64,000 nucleotides of DNA from CAYRGQ01 sp964423925 (GTDB taxonomy: Bacteria; Bacteroidota; Bacteroidia; Sphingobacteriales; Sphingobacteriaceae): the NCBI GenBank assembly GCA_964423925.1, contig CAYRGQ010000004.1, positions 1 through 64,000 of the forward strand, read 5' to 3'. Both the position numbers and the translations under genes were made by a program. Under the pieces are notes generated by a model. The model saw only the letters and a program-made list of their open reading frames with translations. It had not been told where the DNA came from and did no database searches. Numbering within the stretch: position 1 is the first letter of the stretch; each line of letters begins with the position of its first letter. This document shows positions 27,121 through 36,560 of the stretch, piece by piece.

Positions 27121-28476
27121 ATGATGAATGACTTGATAGCCAAATACAATGTAGCGGCTCCCCGCTATACCAGTTATCCGACGATGCCTTATTGGGACCA
27201 GCTGAGTTGGTCGCAGTCGGCCTGGCTTGAACACGTGCGCACGCGATTTGCTGCACAGCGCGTTGAAGGTATCAGCTTGTATGTGCACCTGCCATTTTGC
27301 GAAAGCCTGTGCACGTATTGCGGTTGTAACACGCGCATCACCACGAATCATGGCGTGGAAGACCCCTATATCGCCGACTTGCTAGCCGAATGGCGTATGT
27401 ACCTCGCATTGTTCGGTTCAGCGAAGCCCATCATCCGCGAGCTTCACCTGGGCGGGGGTACGCCCACGTTTTTCAGCCCGGCCAACCTGGAAAAACTAAT
27501 CGCAGGCCTGTTGGAAGGGACCGAAATTGCCGATGAGCGCTTCTTTTCTTTCGAAGGACATCCTGCCAGTACCAGCTTGGAGCATCTTAAGCGGTTGCAC
27601 CAATATGGATTTAACCGCTTAAGCTTGGGGGTTCAGGACTTTGATCCAGCGGTTCAGCGCATCATCAACCGAAAGCAAACGGAAGAGGATCTTCGACGCG
27701 TTATGGATGACGCCCGCACGGTGGGTTATACCTCTATTAACTTCGATCTGGTGTTTGGTCTGCCCTTGCAGAGTCAGGACACCATTCGTACCACGGTCGA
27801 GAAATCATTGGCGCTGAGGCCAGATCGAATCTCCTTCTACAGCTACGCCCACGTGCCGTGGCTGAAGCCCGCCCAGCGGATGTTTACCGCGGATATGTTA
27901 CCGGTGGGAGCGGCGAAGAGTGCGCTCTATCAACTTGGGAAGTCCCTGATACTGGATGCTGGGTATAAAGACGCGGGCATGGATCACTTTGCCTTGCCAC
28001 ATGATGCCCTGTTTAAAGCGGCAGTCGATGGAACTTTACATCGCAACTTCATGGGGTATACCGAAACCTACACGCCGCTTCTGCTGGGATTAGGTGTCTC
28101 ATCCATTAGCGACACATGGACCGCGTTTGCCCAAAACGTGAAGAGCGTCGACGAGTACCGCGCGCTCGTTCGTGCTGGAGAATTCCCGTTGACAAAGGGG
28201 CACGTATTGACGGAGCAAGACCTCATATTGCGGCGGCACATTCTAGACATGATGTGCCGGGGCGGCGCGCATTTGGTGGAAACGGACGCGGTTGACGTAG
28301 AGGAAATCATGCGCAGGTTGCGGCCTCTTGCAGACGACGGATTGGTTACGCTCGTGCCTGGACGCGTCGCAGTGACGGAGTTAGGTTGGGCGTTCCTGCG
28401 CAATGTCTGTATGGCGTTTGACCAGCGTTTGCATGATAAGCAAACCGACAGTCCGATCTTTAGCCAAGCTGTTTAA
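27121..28476 (+). CDS. hemN: Oxygen-independent coproporphyrinogen III dehydrogenase
   Basis: The 451-residue radical SAM enzyme decarboxylates coproporphyrinogen III for haem synthesis without oxygen. The iron-sulfur cluster ligands are Cys60, Cys64 and Cys67 in FCESLCTYCGC, with the extra cysteine at 69 that is typical of HemN. The N-terminal APRYTSYPT and LGGGTPTF motifs are present, and the C-terminal HemN domain contains a QDLILRRHILDMMC stretch. The length fits HemN rather than the shorter HemW. Placement with a FixL-like kinase and ccoI suggests use under low oxygen. It precedes ccoI by 14 bases. Confidence 0.96.
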   Translation: MMNDLIAKYNVAAPRYTSYPTMPYWDQLSWSQSAWLEHVRTRFAAQRVEGISLYVHLPFCESLCTYCGCNTRITTNHGVEDPYIADLLAEWRMYLALFGSAKPIIRELHLGGGTPTFFSPANLEKLIAGLLEGTEIADERFFSFEGHPASTSLEHLKRLHQYGFNRLSLGVQDFDPAVQRIINRKQTEEDLRRVMDDARTVGYTSINFDLVFGLPLQSQDTIRTTVEKSLALRPDRISFYSYAHVPWLKPAQRMFTADMLPVGAAKSALYQLGKSLILDAGYKDAGMDHFALPHDALFKAAVDGTLHRNFMGYTETYTPLLLGLGVSSISDTWTAFAQNVKSVDEYRALVRAGEFPLTKGHVLTEQDLILRRHILDMMCRGGAHLVETDAVDVEEIMRRLRPLADDGLVTLVPGRVAVTELGWAFLRNVCMAFDQRLHDKQTDSPIFSQAV

Positions 28477-28490
28477 TTGAAGAAGTACCT

Positions 28491-30908
28491 ATGGGATCGA
28501 ATACGAAGCCAATCCGGACGAAGACCACCTGCTACCATTGCGGTGATGATGTGGTGACGAGGGCTTATCAGCTTGATGATCGCGACTTCTGTTGTTTGGG
28601 GTGTCAAACGGTTTACCAGGTCCTTTCCTCGGCCAATATGCAGCAATACTATCGGCTGAATACCCATCCAGGGAAATCGCAGGTCGGGCGTGCCGCCGAT
28701 TTTGCCTACTTGGATGAGCCTTCTATTGCCGATAAGCTAATCGACTTCAAGAACGACCAAATTACGATCATTACAAGCTATGTGCCTGCCATCCATTGCA
28801 GCGCGTGCGTGTGGCTGCTCGAACATCTGTACAAGCTTGAGCCTGCGATCGTCAAGTCCCAGACGGACTTCATGAAGAAGCAGCTGAGCATTACCTTCAA
28901 GCATGGCGAAAAATCCCTTAGGAAGGTGGTGGAGCTGCTCGCCGCCATCGGCTACGAGCCAAAAATCACGTTGCAGGACGTCGTCAAGGCAGGAAAAAAT
29001 GTTGAAAGCAGGGGGTTAGTAGCCCGCATTGCCGTGGCAGGGTTTTGCTTCGGCAACTCGATGATGCTGAGTTTTCCCGAGTATTTGGGCATGGCGGCGT
29101 TCGAAGCCAAGTACGCTCACTACTTCGGGTACCTCAACTTAGCGTTTGCCATTCCCGTGTTACTATATAGCGGCATGGGCTATTTTAGGTCGGCGTGGTA
29201 CAGCCTGAAGCAAAAACAACTCAATCTGGACGTACCCCTGGCCCTCGGTATTGCCGTGCTGTTTCTTCGCACGGCCTGGGAAGTGCTCTCCGGAGCCGGC
29301 CCCGGTTTTGCCGATACACTGTGCGGCTTGGTGTTTTTTCTGCTTATCGGCAAATGGGTGCAACAGCGCACCTATTATCATCTGTCGTTTGAACGCGATT
29401 ATCGATCGTACTTCCCTGTTGCCGTCACCCGTATTACGGAGGCGGGCGACAAACCCGTCCCCATAGGCGACCTGGAAGTCGGAGACCGAATACTCATACG
29501 CAACAATGAAGTGGTGCCCGCAGACGCCATCCTGCTGAAGGGCCACGCCGCGATGGACTTTTCCTTTGTTACGGGCGAATCTGCACCCGTCACCAAGGTG
29601 TTGGGCGAGGTCGTGTACGCTGGCGGGCGACAGACCGCCGAAGCGATTGAGCTAGAAATCGTCAAGCCCGTATCCCAGAGCTATTTAACCAAACTCTGGA
29701 ACAACGAGAACGCCAAGCCCCACGATAAGAGATTCAGGACCTTTAGCAACACCGTGAGTCGCTACTTCACGGTGGTGTTGCTCGCCATCGCCACGTTGGC
29801 TGCGTTGTATTGGAGCGTGCAGGGGGAAAGTGGCCGCGCCTGGGGCGCCTTCACGGCGGCCTTGATTATCGCTTGCCCCTGTGCTTTGGCGCTGAGCTCT
29901 CCATTTACCCTGTCGGCGGCGCTGAGCATTTTTGACCGCAACCGGCTGTATGTAAAAAATGCGGCTACAGTCGAGCAGATGGCCGCGATAAACAGCTTGG
30001 TGTTTGATAAAACGGGTACGCTTTCATCGCCTAGTGCGTTCGATATCGAGTTCGAAGGGCAGCTCAGCAACGGCGAATTGTCTTGGGTGGCGTCGGTATG
30101 CCGCAACTCGGCACACCCACTTAGCCGTGAGGTTGTCAAATGGGCGGATGCGACGGACACCTTTCCCGTGACCCGTTACGAGGAAATTGCAGGGGAGGGA
30201 ATTGCAGCTACGGTGCAAGGAAACTATATACGCGTTGGAAACGCGGGGTTTGTAGACTGGACGTCTACGGGCGCGGAGCTGCGCGGCAACGGTAGCCGGG
30301 TGTTTGTATCGATCAACAACGAACCCAAGGGGTATTTCTATCTCGAGCAGCCCTGGCGCGAGGGGCTAGCATCGGTGGTGTCGGAGCTGGCACGGCATTA
30401 TAGCCTCCAACTCATTTCTGGGGATAACGACAAAAGCAAGGAGACGCTCCTTGCGTTGTTTCCGGCCTCGTCGGAATTGCGATTTGGGTGCATGCCCGCC
30501 GACAAGGAAGTGTACGTCCAATTGTTGCAGGAAAAGGGTCAACAAGTATGCATGATCGGCGACGGATTGAACGACGCCGGTGCCCTGCGACAGGCGAATT
30601 TGGGGATTGCCGTTAGTGATGACATCAATAACTTCAGCCCAGGATGCGACGCTATACTGGACGGCCGTTCGTTTGGACAGCTTCCACAGTTTTTTAGCTT
30701 TGCTAAAGATACGCTGAAAGTAATCCATATGAGTTTTGTCATATCATTGATGTATAACGTAGTGGGTCTGGGTTTTGCAGTCCAAGGCACGATGTCACCG
30801 CTTTTTGCGGCAATCCTAATGCCGCTTAGCACCGTGACGATAATCGGCTTTACGAGTACGATGACGCATGCATATGCTCGGAGACGGGGCCTGAAACAAG
30901 GGAAGTAG
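28491..30908 (+). CDS. ccoI: Copper-transporting P-type ATPase of cbb3 oxidase assembly
   Basis: The 805-residue CcoI/FixI-type ATPase exports copper for cbb3 oxidase. A zinc-ribbon-like cysteine cluster opens the protein (TTCYHCGDD, CCLGCQ). A heavy-metal-associated domain has Cys103 and Cys106 (HCSAC). The membrane part contains the CPC ion site at 462-464, followed by Asp506 in DKTGTLS for phosphorylation and GDGLND in the hinge. The order matches CcoI rather than CopA. ccoS follows after two bases. Confidence 0.95.
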   Translation: MGSNTKPIRTKTTCYHCGDDVVTRAYQLDDRDFCCLGCQTVYQVLSSANMQQYYRLNTHPGKSQVGRAADFAYLDEPSIADKLIDFKNDQITIITSYVPAIHCSACVWLLEHLYKLEPAIVKSQTDFMKKQLSITFKHGEKSLRKVVELLAAIGYEPKITLQDVVKAGKNVESRGLVARIAVAGFCFGNSMMLSFPEYLGMAAFEAKYAHYFGYLNLAFAIPVLLYSGMGYFRSAWYSLKQKQLNLDVPLALGIAVLFLRTAWEVLSGAGPGFADTLCGLVFFLLIGKWVQQRTYYHLSFERDYRSYFPVAVTRITEAGDKPVPIGDLEVGDRILIRNNEVVPADAILLKGHAAMDFSFVTGESAPVTKVLGEVVYAGGRQTAEAIELEIVKPVSQSYLTKLWNNENAKPHDKRFRTFSNTVSRYFTVVLLAIATLAALYWSVQGESGRAWGAFTAALIIACPCALALSSPFTLSAALSIFDRNRLYVKNAATVEQMAAINSLVFDKTGTLSSPSAFDIEFEGQLSNGELSWVASVCRNSAHPLSREVVKWADATDTFPVTRYEEIAGEGIAATVQGNYIRVGNAGFVDWTSTGAELRGNGSRVFVSINNEPKGYFYLEQPWREGLASVVSELARHYSLQLISGDNDKSKETLLALFPASSELRFGCMPADKEVYVQLLQEKGQQVCMIGDGLNDAGALRQANLGIAVSDDINNFSPGCDAILDGRSFGQLPQFFSFAKDTLKVIHMSFVISLMYNVVGLGFAVQGTMSPLFAAILMPLSTVTIIGFTSTMTHAYARRRGLKQGK

Positions 30909-30910
30909 CA

Positions 30911-31108
30911 ATGGGAATTATTTTTTTTCTGATCGGATGTAGTATATTGGTCGCGTTGCTCTTTTTGGGAGCCTTCTTTTGGGCAAACAAAACCGGCCAG
31001 CACGATGATTTGTACACGCCCTCGGTCCGTATCTTGTTTGAAAACCAGCCTTCGGTGGAGGATGATACGGACAAAATGCCCGCAGACGCCGCGCATGAGA
31101 AATCTTAG
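30911..31108 (+). CDS. ccoS: Cbb3 oxidase assembly protein CcoS
   Basis: The 65-residue protein has one membrane helix (IIFFLIGCSILVALLFLGAF) followed by FFWANKTGQHDDLYTP, the usual CcoS pattern. It is needed for cofactor insertion into cbb3 oxidase. It starts two bases after ccoI, so they are translated together. In most genomes ccoN and ccoO follow; here an unrelated membrane protein does. Confidence 0.93.
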   Translation: MGIIFFLIGCSILVALLFLGAFFWANKTGQHDDLYTPSVRILFENQPSVEDDTDKMPADAAHEKS

Positions 31109-31288
31109 TGCATCGGCTCACCCTGGGCCGCGCTCACGCATGGCACTTCGATTTCCTACATTCACATAGGCACGTCGGCCTGAAATCGTCGTAACATTTC
31201 GCGCATAACGGAAGTCTTAGGGTAGGTGGCTCCTTTACGAATTCGACCGGGGACAGGCTTATATCCGCTTCGAAAAAAACTGATACAT

Positions 31289-31756
31289 ATGACTGAGATT
31301 ATACCGCTCAACGACCGACCTGATTTCGTCTCCGACCCTAAAGTAAACAATGCCTATACGCAGTTGGCTGCATTGCTCGACGAGTTGAGGACGCGGGAAC
31401 TGCCAATAGGCGTAGTAGCGCTAATTAACCAGGGCGTCGACCAACTCAACGCAGTAGCCGAACCCGACCGCGCCTTGGCGAGGAAGATCAAAGGGCAGCA
31501 AAATAAAATTCTTCGGATGCTCGAGAAGGAATTGAAAATCGTACCCAAGGGATATTACCAGGCGCTTTGGATGGTTCTTGGGATGTCTGCATTCGGCCTC
31601 CCGCTCGGGGTGGCAATGGGGATGACGCTGGGTAACCTTGCTTTCCTGGCTTCAGGATTGCCTATTGGCATAGCAATCGGGCTAGGCATCGGGACGGGGA
31701 TAGACAATAAAACGAGAAGAGAGGGTCGGCAGTTGAATTTTGAGCGAAAATATTGA
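31289..31756 (+). CDS. Small membrane protein with duplicated glycine-rich helices
   Basis: The 155-residue protein has a helical soluble part (residues 10-85, rich in Leu and Arg) and two glycine-rich membrane helices with similar sequence: GLPLGVAMGMTLG and GLPIGIAIGLGIGTG. I recognise no named family. The ATG at 31289 is used; a longer reading starts from a non-ATG codon and adds 21 basic residues. It stands between ccoS and an acetyltransferase gene, 25 bases before the latter. Confidence 0.65.
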   Translation: MTEIIPLNDRPDFVSDPKVNNAYTQLAALLDELRTRELPIGVVALINQGVDQLNAVAEPDRALARKIKGQQNKILRMLEKELKIVPKGYYQALWMVLGMSAFGLPLGVAMGMTLGNLAFLASGLPIGIAIGLGIGTGIDNKTRREGRQLNFERKY

Positions 31757-31780
31757 TACTTGATTTTAGCTTGAGCCGAT

Positions 31781-32338
31781 ATGGACGTTGATTTGCAGCT
31801 GATACTCCAAGGCGACTTGGCAATCCTCTCGCCGCTGACCGAGAGGGATTTTGACGAACTATATGCCGTCGCCGCGGATCCGCTGATTTGGGAACAGCAT
31901 CCCAATAAGGACCGCTGGAAACTGTCGGTATTTCGGACTTTTTTTGAGGGTGCTTGCCTAAGCGGTGGCGCGTTCAAGGTCGTGGATCCGCATACCAGGC
32001 GTATAATGGGCAGTACGCGTTTCTACGACTACGCCCGCGACGACAGCAGCATCTTGATCGGATACACGTTTTACGGACGGGCTTATTGGGGTACGGGTGT
32101 CAATCGCGCGGTAAAGCGAATGATGCTGGATTATATTTTTCAGTACGTTTCCGACGTGTTTTTCCATGTCGGATCCGTCAACATTCGTTCACAAAAAGCC
32201 ATGGAACGCCTGGGGGCCCTGAAAATTGGCGAACAAGAGGTAGCCTACTTTGGGGAGGCGCCAAAACACAATTTTGTCTATCGTATCTCTAAATTGGAAT
32301 GGGAGGAAGGCACGGCCGGTGGAGAAGCTGTGCAGTAG
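31781..32338 (+). CDS. GNAT-family N-acetyltransferase
   Basis: The 185-residue protein is an RimJ/RimL-type acetyltransferase. It contains LSPLTERDFDELYAVA at the N-terminus, the acetyl-CoA-binding region around GRAYWGTGVNRAVKRMML, and the typical VNIRSQKAMERLGA near the end. The substrate is not evident; this subgroup acetylates protein N-termini, aminoglycosides or small amines. It converges with rimK, the two stop codons lying eight bases apart. Confidence 0.88.
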   Translation: MDVDLQLILQGDLAILSPLTERDFDELYAVAADPLIWEQHPNKDRWKLSVFRTFFEGACLSGGAFKVVDPHTRRIMGSTRFYDYARDDSSILIGYTFYGRAYWGTGVNRAVKRMMLDYIFQYVSDVFFHVGSVNIRSQKAMERLGALKIGEQEVAYFGEAPKHNFVYRISKLEWEEGTAGGEAVQ

Positions 32339-32346
32339 TCGCTTTC

Positions 32347-33273
32347 TTATAGCTTCTGGCCCGCTTTTCCGCTCGTGCGCTTCTTAATGCCTGTTTTATT
32401 CGCGTATTGCTTTTCCAGGAAGGAAATCACTTCCCCCGCAATATCTTTCTGGGTTGCCTTCTCGATTCCTTCCAGGCCGGGTGATGAGTTCACTTCCAAT
32501 ACAAGTGGCCCACGGTCAGAGGGAATCATATCCACTCCGCACATCGTAAGTCCCAATTCGGATGCCGCACGCAGTGCCGTTTCGCGCTCTACCTTGTTCA
32601 GTTTGACCAGTTCGGATGTGCCGCCGCGGTGCAAATTGGACCGGAAGTCGCCTTCCTTGGCCGTACGGCGCATGGCACCCACCACCTTGCCACCGACTAC
32701 GAACGCACGGATGTCCGTGCCTTTTGACTCTTTTATAAACTCCTGGATAAGGATGTTCTTTCCCATGCCGTAGAAGGCCTCGATGACCGAGGATGCCGCC
32801 TTCTTGGTTTCGGCGAGTACCACGCCGATACCCTGCGTACCCTCGAGCAATTTGATGACCAGCGGTACGCCGCCTACCATCCGAATGAGGTCGTCGACAT
32901 CGCGCGTGCTGCGTGCGAAGCCCGTTATCGGCAAGCCGATGCCCGCGCCCGATAGGATCTGCATGCAGCGCAACTTGTCGCGCGAGCGGGTGATCGCCTG
33001 GCTGGGATTAGCGGATAGCACACCCATTATTTCAAATTGGCGTACGATGGCCGAGCCGTAGAATGTGACAGATGCGCCAATGCGCGGGATGATGGCGTCA
33101 ATGTCGGACACATCCTGGCCTTTGTAATGTATGCTGGGTTTTCCCTGTTGGATACCTACATAGCATTGGCGATGGTCAAGTACGACGCATTCGTGCCCGT
33201 GTTGTTGCGCGGCTTCGACGAATCGCTTGGTCGAGTACAGATGTTTCGCAGTGGAGAGAACAGCTATCTTCAC
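32347..33273 (-). CDS. rimK: RimK-type ATP-grasp ligase
   Basis: The 308-residue protein belongs to the RimK branch of ATP-grasp enzymes, which add glutamate (or a similar amino acid) to ribosomal protein S6 or to other acceptors. The ATP-grasp core has VPLVIKLLEGTQGIGV, ILIQEFIKESKGTDIRAFV and VLEVNSSPGLEGIEKAT. A GTG start at 33273 (VKIAVLSTAK) gives the family length; the longer frame has a 39-residue unrelated extension. It follows rimB on the same strand, 76 bases apart, a known gene pairing for this ligase. Confidence 0.9.
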   Translation of the reverse strand: MKIAVLSTAKHLYSTKRFVEAAQQHGHECVVLDHRQCYVGIQQGKPSIHYKGQDVSDIDAIIPRIGASVTFYGSAIVRQFEIMGVLSANPSQAITRSRDKLRCMQILSGAGIGLPITGFARSTRDVDDLIRMVGGVPLVIKLLEGTQGIGVVLAETKKAASSVIEAFYGMGKNILIQEFIKESKGTDIRAFVVGGKVVGAMRRTAKEGDFRSNLHRGGTSELVKLNKVERETALRAASELGLTMCGVDMIPSDRGPLVLEVNSSPGLEGIEKATQKDIAGEVISFLEKQYANKTGIKKRTSGKAGQKL

Positions 33274-33349
33274 GTGATTATTTGTTTTTGAGTGCGTATG
33301 GAAAACAAACGCGTGAGCGCTTTGTTCTCGACTTCCGTGGTGGTGGGGG

Positions 33350-33778
33350 CTAAGCGTTGGTGGAGAGATTGAATTTTCCGACGTCGACAATAAACTTGCC
33401 GCGTATGAACGACCTGCCGAGCAACATCGGAAAGCGCATGCCCGAGCGATCCCGTAGTGATAATTCGATATCGAACATCTCTCCGAACATGTATATCCGG
33501 GTTAGAATGACGTATCGGTGCTCAAGTTGTCCGAACGAGTTTTTAATCGTTCGCTCCGCATGCAGGGGCATGATGCAGGTATGATGGCCGCCCGGGTAGC
33601 CTTCTTCCAGGGGTCGGAAACTCACATAATTCTGGCCGCCGCGTGTCACGAGTTCGATCGCGCGGCAATGCAGTACCGATGTACGGGCTCCGGTGTCAAC
33701 TTTTGTCCGAATGCCCGTCAGGCTGAGCTCGGGGATGTCAACTTTTTCGCGCCAACCGATATGCCGAAGTGTGGTCAT
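33350..33778 (-). CDS. RimB-like retropepsin-type protease (ATP-dependent zinc protease family)
   Basis: The 142-residue protein matches the family called ATP-dependent zinc protease (PF05618). It has the aspartic-protease-like signature KVDTGARTSVLH near residue 25 and LLGRSFIRGKFIVDV near the end. Relatives next to rimK process or regulate S6 glutamylation; the family was later seen as retropepsin-like rather than zinc-dependent. The ATG at 33778 is taken because the codon before it is TTG. It begins 12 bases after purM. Confidence 0.85.
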   Translation of the reverse strand: MTTLRHIGWREKVDIPELSLTGIRTKVDTGARTSVLHCRAIELVTRGGQNYVSFRPLEEGYPGGHHTCIMPLHAERTIKNSFGQLEHRYVILTRIYMFGEMFDIELSLRDRSGMRFPMLLGRSFIRGKFIVDVGKFNLSTNA

Positions 33779-33790
33779 TGCCAATAAAAG

Positions 33791-34969
33791 TTATCGGTAA
33801 ACGAATTCGCCGTGTGCGGACCGGATCGTCACCTGTCTGTTCGGGGCGGATTCGACACGTCCGACAATCTGGGCATCGATGCCGAAGCCCTGTGAAATGG
33901 AAATGATGTCGGTGGCGATTGCTTCTGGCACGTAAATTTCCATCCGATGCCCCATATTAAATACCTTGTACATTTCCTGCCAGTCTGTGTTGGACTCGGC
34001 TTGTATAAGTCGAAACAAGGGAGGCGTATCGAATAGGTTGTCCTTGATGACGTGCACGTTGTCGACAAAGTGCAATACCTTCGTCTGCGCGCCGCCACTA
34101 CAATGCACCATCCCGTTGATTTGCTTGCGGTAGCGATCGAGCACTTGCTTGATGACTGGCGCATAGGTGCGCGTGGGCGACAAGACCAGCTTTCCAGCGG
34201 GAACCATTTGCCCGTTGCCCACATCGATGGGGTCGGATAATTGCTTTGAACCCGAAAACACCAATTCGTAGGGCACTGCCGGGTCATAGCTTTCGGGGAA
34301 GGTGGTTGCAATGGTTTTGTTAAACACGTCATGCCGAGCTGACGTCAAACCGTTCGATCCCATGCCGCCATTGTACTCACGTTCGTAGGTGGCTTTGCCG
34401 TAGGAGGCCAAGCCTACGATGACGTCGCCAGGTTGGATCCTATGGTTTGAAACCACCTCGTCGCGACGCATGCGGCAGGTCACGGTGCTGTCTACGATGA
34501 TCGTTCGGACGAGGTCGCCTACGTCGGCAGTTTCGCCCCCCGTGGAATAAATGCCGATGCCCAGCTCGCGCAACTCGGACAGGATCTCTTCCGTGCCGTT
34601 AATGATTTCGGCAATTACCTCTCCGGGTATTAAATTCTTGTTTCGGCCGATTGTCGACGACAGCAGGATGTTGTCGGTGGCTCCCACACAGAGCAGGTCG
34701 TCGAGGTTCATGATGATGGCGTCCTGCGCAATACCTTTCCATACCGAGCGGTCGCCGGTTTCTTTCCAATAAATATACGCTAGCGAGGATTTTGTACCGG
34801 CCCCATCCGCATGCATGATGTTGCACCATGCGTTGTCACCAGCAAGGATGTCGGGGATAATCTTGCAAAATGCTTTTGGGAAAAGTCCCTTGTCAATATT
34901 TTTGATCGCAGCATGGACGTCTTCCTTACCCGCAGAAACGCCGCGTTGGTTGTATTTTTGATCTGACAT
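33791..34969 (-). CDS. purM: Phosphoribosylformylglycinamidine cyclo-ligase (AIR synthase)
   Basis: The 392-residue protein is the Bacteroidota form of PurM, which closes the imidazole ring in purine synthesis. It contains MHADGAGTKSSLAYIYW, a DDLLCVGATDNILLSS stretch and YSTGGETADVGDLV, the usual nucleotide-binding features of the PurM/PurL fold. It is longer than E. coli PurM (about 345 residues). It begins 24 bases after speA and ends 12 bases before rimB, so a single transcript for all four genes is likely. Confidence 0.88.
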   Translation of the reverse strand: MSDQKYNQRGVSAGKEDVHAAIKNIDKGLFPKAFCKIIPDILAGDNAWCNIMHADGAGTKSSLAYIYWKETGDRSVWKGIAQDAIIMNLDDLLCVGATDNILLSSTIGRNKNLIPGEVIAEIINGTEEILSELRELGIGIYSTGGETADVGDLVRTIIVDSTVTCRMRRDEVVSNHRIQPGDVIVGLASYGKATYEREYNGGMGSNGLTSARHDVFNKTIATTFPESYDPAVPYELVFSGSKQLSDPIDVGNGQMVPAGKLVLSPTRTYAPVIKQVLDRYRKQINGMVHCSGGAQTKVLHFVDNVHVIKDNLFDTPPLFRLIQAESNTDWQEMYKVFNMGHRMEIYVPEAIATDIISISQGFGIDAQIVGRVESAPNRQVTIRSAHGEFVYR

Positions 34970-34993
34970 GTCTTGGCAAAGATAGGGAAGAAT

Positions 34994-36385
34994 CTACTGA
35001 TACCCCAACAAACGGAGTACCTGCTTGCTATTTTGCTCTTCACCGAATACTTCGAAGTTGAAAGTCTCGTCGCGGTTGCGGCGTACCAATACGTGCTTGG
35101 GGGATGGCAGCAGGCAGTGGTGGATGCCGCCATATCCGCTTAGTACCTCCTGGTATGCGCCGGTGTGGAAAAAGCCGAGATACTGCAGCTTGCGGGTCTT
35201 CGGCATAAATACGCTGTTAATATGGGCCTCTTGGCTATAGTAATCCTGTCCGTCGCAGGTAATACCGCCGAGGTTAACCCGTTCGTATTCGGAGTCCCAG
35301 TTGTTGATGGGCAGCAGGATGTACTTTTGATTCAACGCCCATACATCGGGTAGGTTGGTGATGAACGATCCGTCCAGCATTAGCCACTTCTCGCGATCGT
35401 TCTGCTGCTTGCGGCCGATGACCTTATAGAGAATACCGGAAGCTTCGGCGACGGTATACTTGCCGAATTCGGTAATTATATCGGGCTCCATGACGTCGTG
35501 AACCGCGCAGATTTGCTTGATCCGGTTGACGATTTCGTTGACCATGTACTCATAGTCGAAGTCATGTACCAGCGAATCCTTAAAGGGCATGCCTCCGCCG
35601 ATATCCAAGGTGTCAAGCTCGGGGTTGATTTTTTTGAACTTACAATATAACGTAACGTATTTCTCCAGCTCCGTCCAGTAATAGGGCGTGTCGGAAATGC
35701 CTGAATTGATAAAGAAGTGCAACAACTTCACCCTGAAATTGGGATTAGGCGCAATTTTGTTGTTGTAAAAATCCAGGATGTCTTCTAGACGAATTCCCAA
35801 CCGTGACGTATAAAAAGGCGAATCCGGCTGCTCTTCCGCCGCGATACGAATGCCAAGGTTGCACGGCTCATCCAGCTCAATCTCGTCGTCATAGAGGTTA
35901 AATTCCTCTTTGTTGTCCAATACCGGAATGATATTCTTAAAACCGTCGTGCAGCATATCGATGATGTACTGCTTGTATTGGTAGGTTTTAAACCCGTTGC
36001 AAATCACGGTAATTTCCTTGTCCACCACGCCTTTCTTCTCTAAGGCGTCGATCATTGGCATGTCAAACGCGGACGAGGTTTCCAAGTGAATATCGTTCTT
36101 GAGTGCTTCCTCCACGACGTGCTTGAAATGCGAACTCTTCGTGCAGTAACAGTACTTATAACTGCCCCTGTAGTTATGCTTCAGTATGGCAGTTTGGAAA
36201 AGGATTTTGGCCTGTTGGATTTTCTTACTGATAATGGGGAGGTAGGTAAACCGCAGCGGCGTACCGTACGTTTCGATCATCTCCATTAAGTTCAGGTCAT
36301 GAAAGTACAACTCGTCGTCGATGATGTCAAATCCATCTTGGGGGAAACCTACGCTGAGGTCAAGGAACTCCTGGTAGCTCTGCAT
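34994..36385 (-). CDS. speA: Biosynthetic arginine decarboxylase (fold III), Bacteroidota type
   Basis: The 463-residue PLP enzyme is related to SpeA, which makes agmatine for polyamines. The PLP lysine is Lys83 in YCYCTKSSHF; TLDIGGGMPFKD carries the phosphate-binding glycines, and GITCDGQDYY is the cysteine-containing active-site motif of this fold. It is shorter than E. coli SpeA (about 630 residues) but matches the short Bacteroidota form. ATG at 36385 is used. A promoter-like TATCTTTG on the minus strand (36568-36561) implies a leader of about 170 bases. It heads the likely speA-purM-rimB-rimK operon. Confidence 0.85.
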   Translation of the reverse strand: MQSYQEFLDLSVGFPQDGFDIIDDELYFHDLNLMEMIETYGTPLRFTYLPIISKKIQQAKILFQTAILKHNYRGSYKYCYCTKSSHFKHVVEEALKNDIHLETSSAFDMPMIDALEKKGVVDKEITVICNGFKTYQYKQYIIDMLHDGFKNIIPVLDNKEEFNLYDDEIELDEPCNLGIRIAAEEQPDSPFYTSRLGIRLEDILDFYNNKIAPNPNFRVKLLHFFINSGISDTPYYWTELEKYVTLYCKFKKINPELDTLDIGGGMPFKDSLVHDFDYEYMVNEIVNRIKQICAVHDVMEPDIITEFGKYTVAEASGILYKVIGRKQQNDREKWLMLDGSFITNLPDVWALNQKYILLPINNWDSEYERVNLGGITCDGQDYYSQEAHINSVFMPKTRKLQYLGFFHTGAYQEVLSGYGGIHHCLLPSPKHVLVRRNRDETFNFEVFGEEQNSKQVLRLLGYQ

Positions 36386-36482
36386 TTTCAATTTCTCAGT
36401 ATCTCTTATATACGGTAAACCAATTACTCTGCAAGTTGTTCATTGCATTCGTGGACAAAACAGCCCCCAGGAGCGAGTGCAG

Positions 36483-36509
36483 CTACGCGAGGAACTCCTC
36501 CACCATCAT
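36483..36509 (-). other. Possible upstream mini-ORF in the speA leader
   Basis: ATG-ATG-GTG begins an eight-codon frame (MMVEEFLA) ending in TAG in the probable speA leader. The GAGGA/TCCTC hairpin inside it could affect ribosome access. Leader peptides sometimes control polyamine genes, but nothing else supports this one. Confidence 0.15.
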
Positions 36510-36560
36510 CTTTCAATAAAATAAACACTTGTGAAAAACACCGTGTTTCTATAAGTTTGG

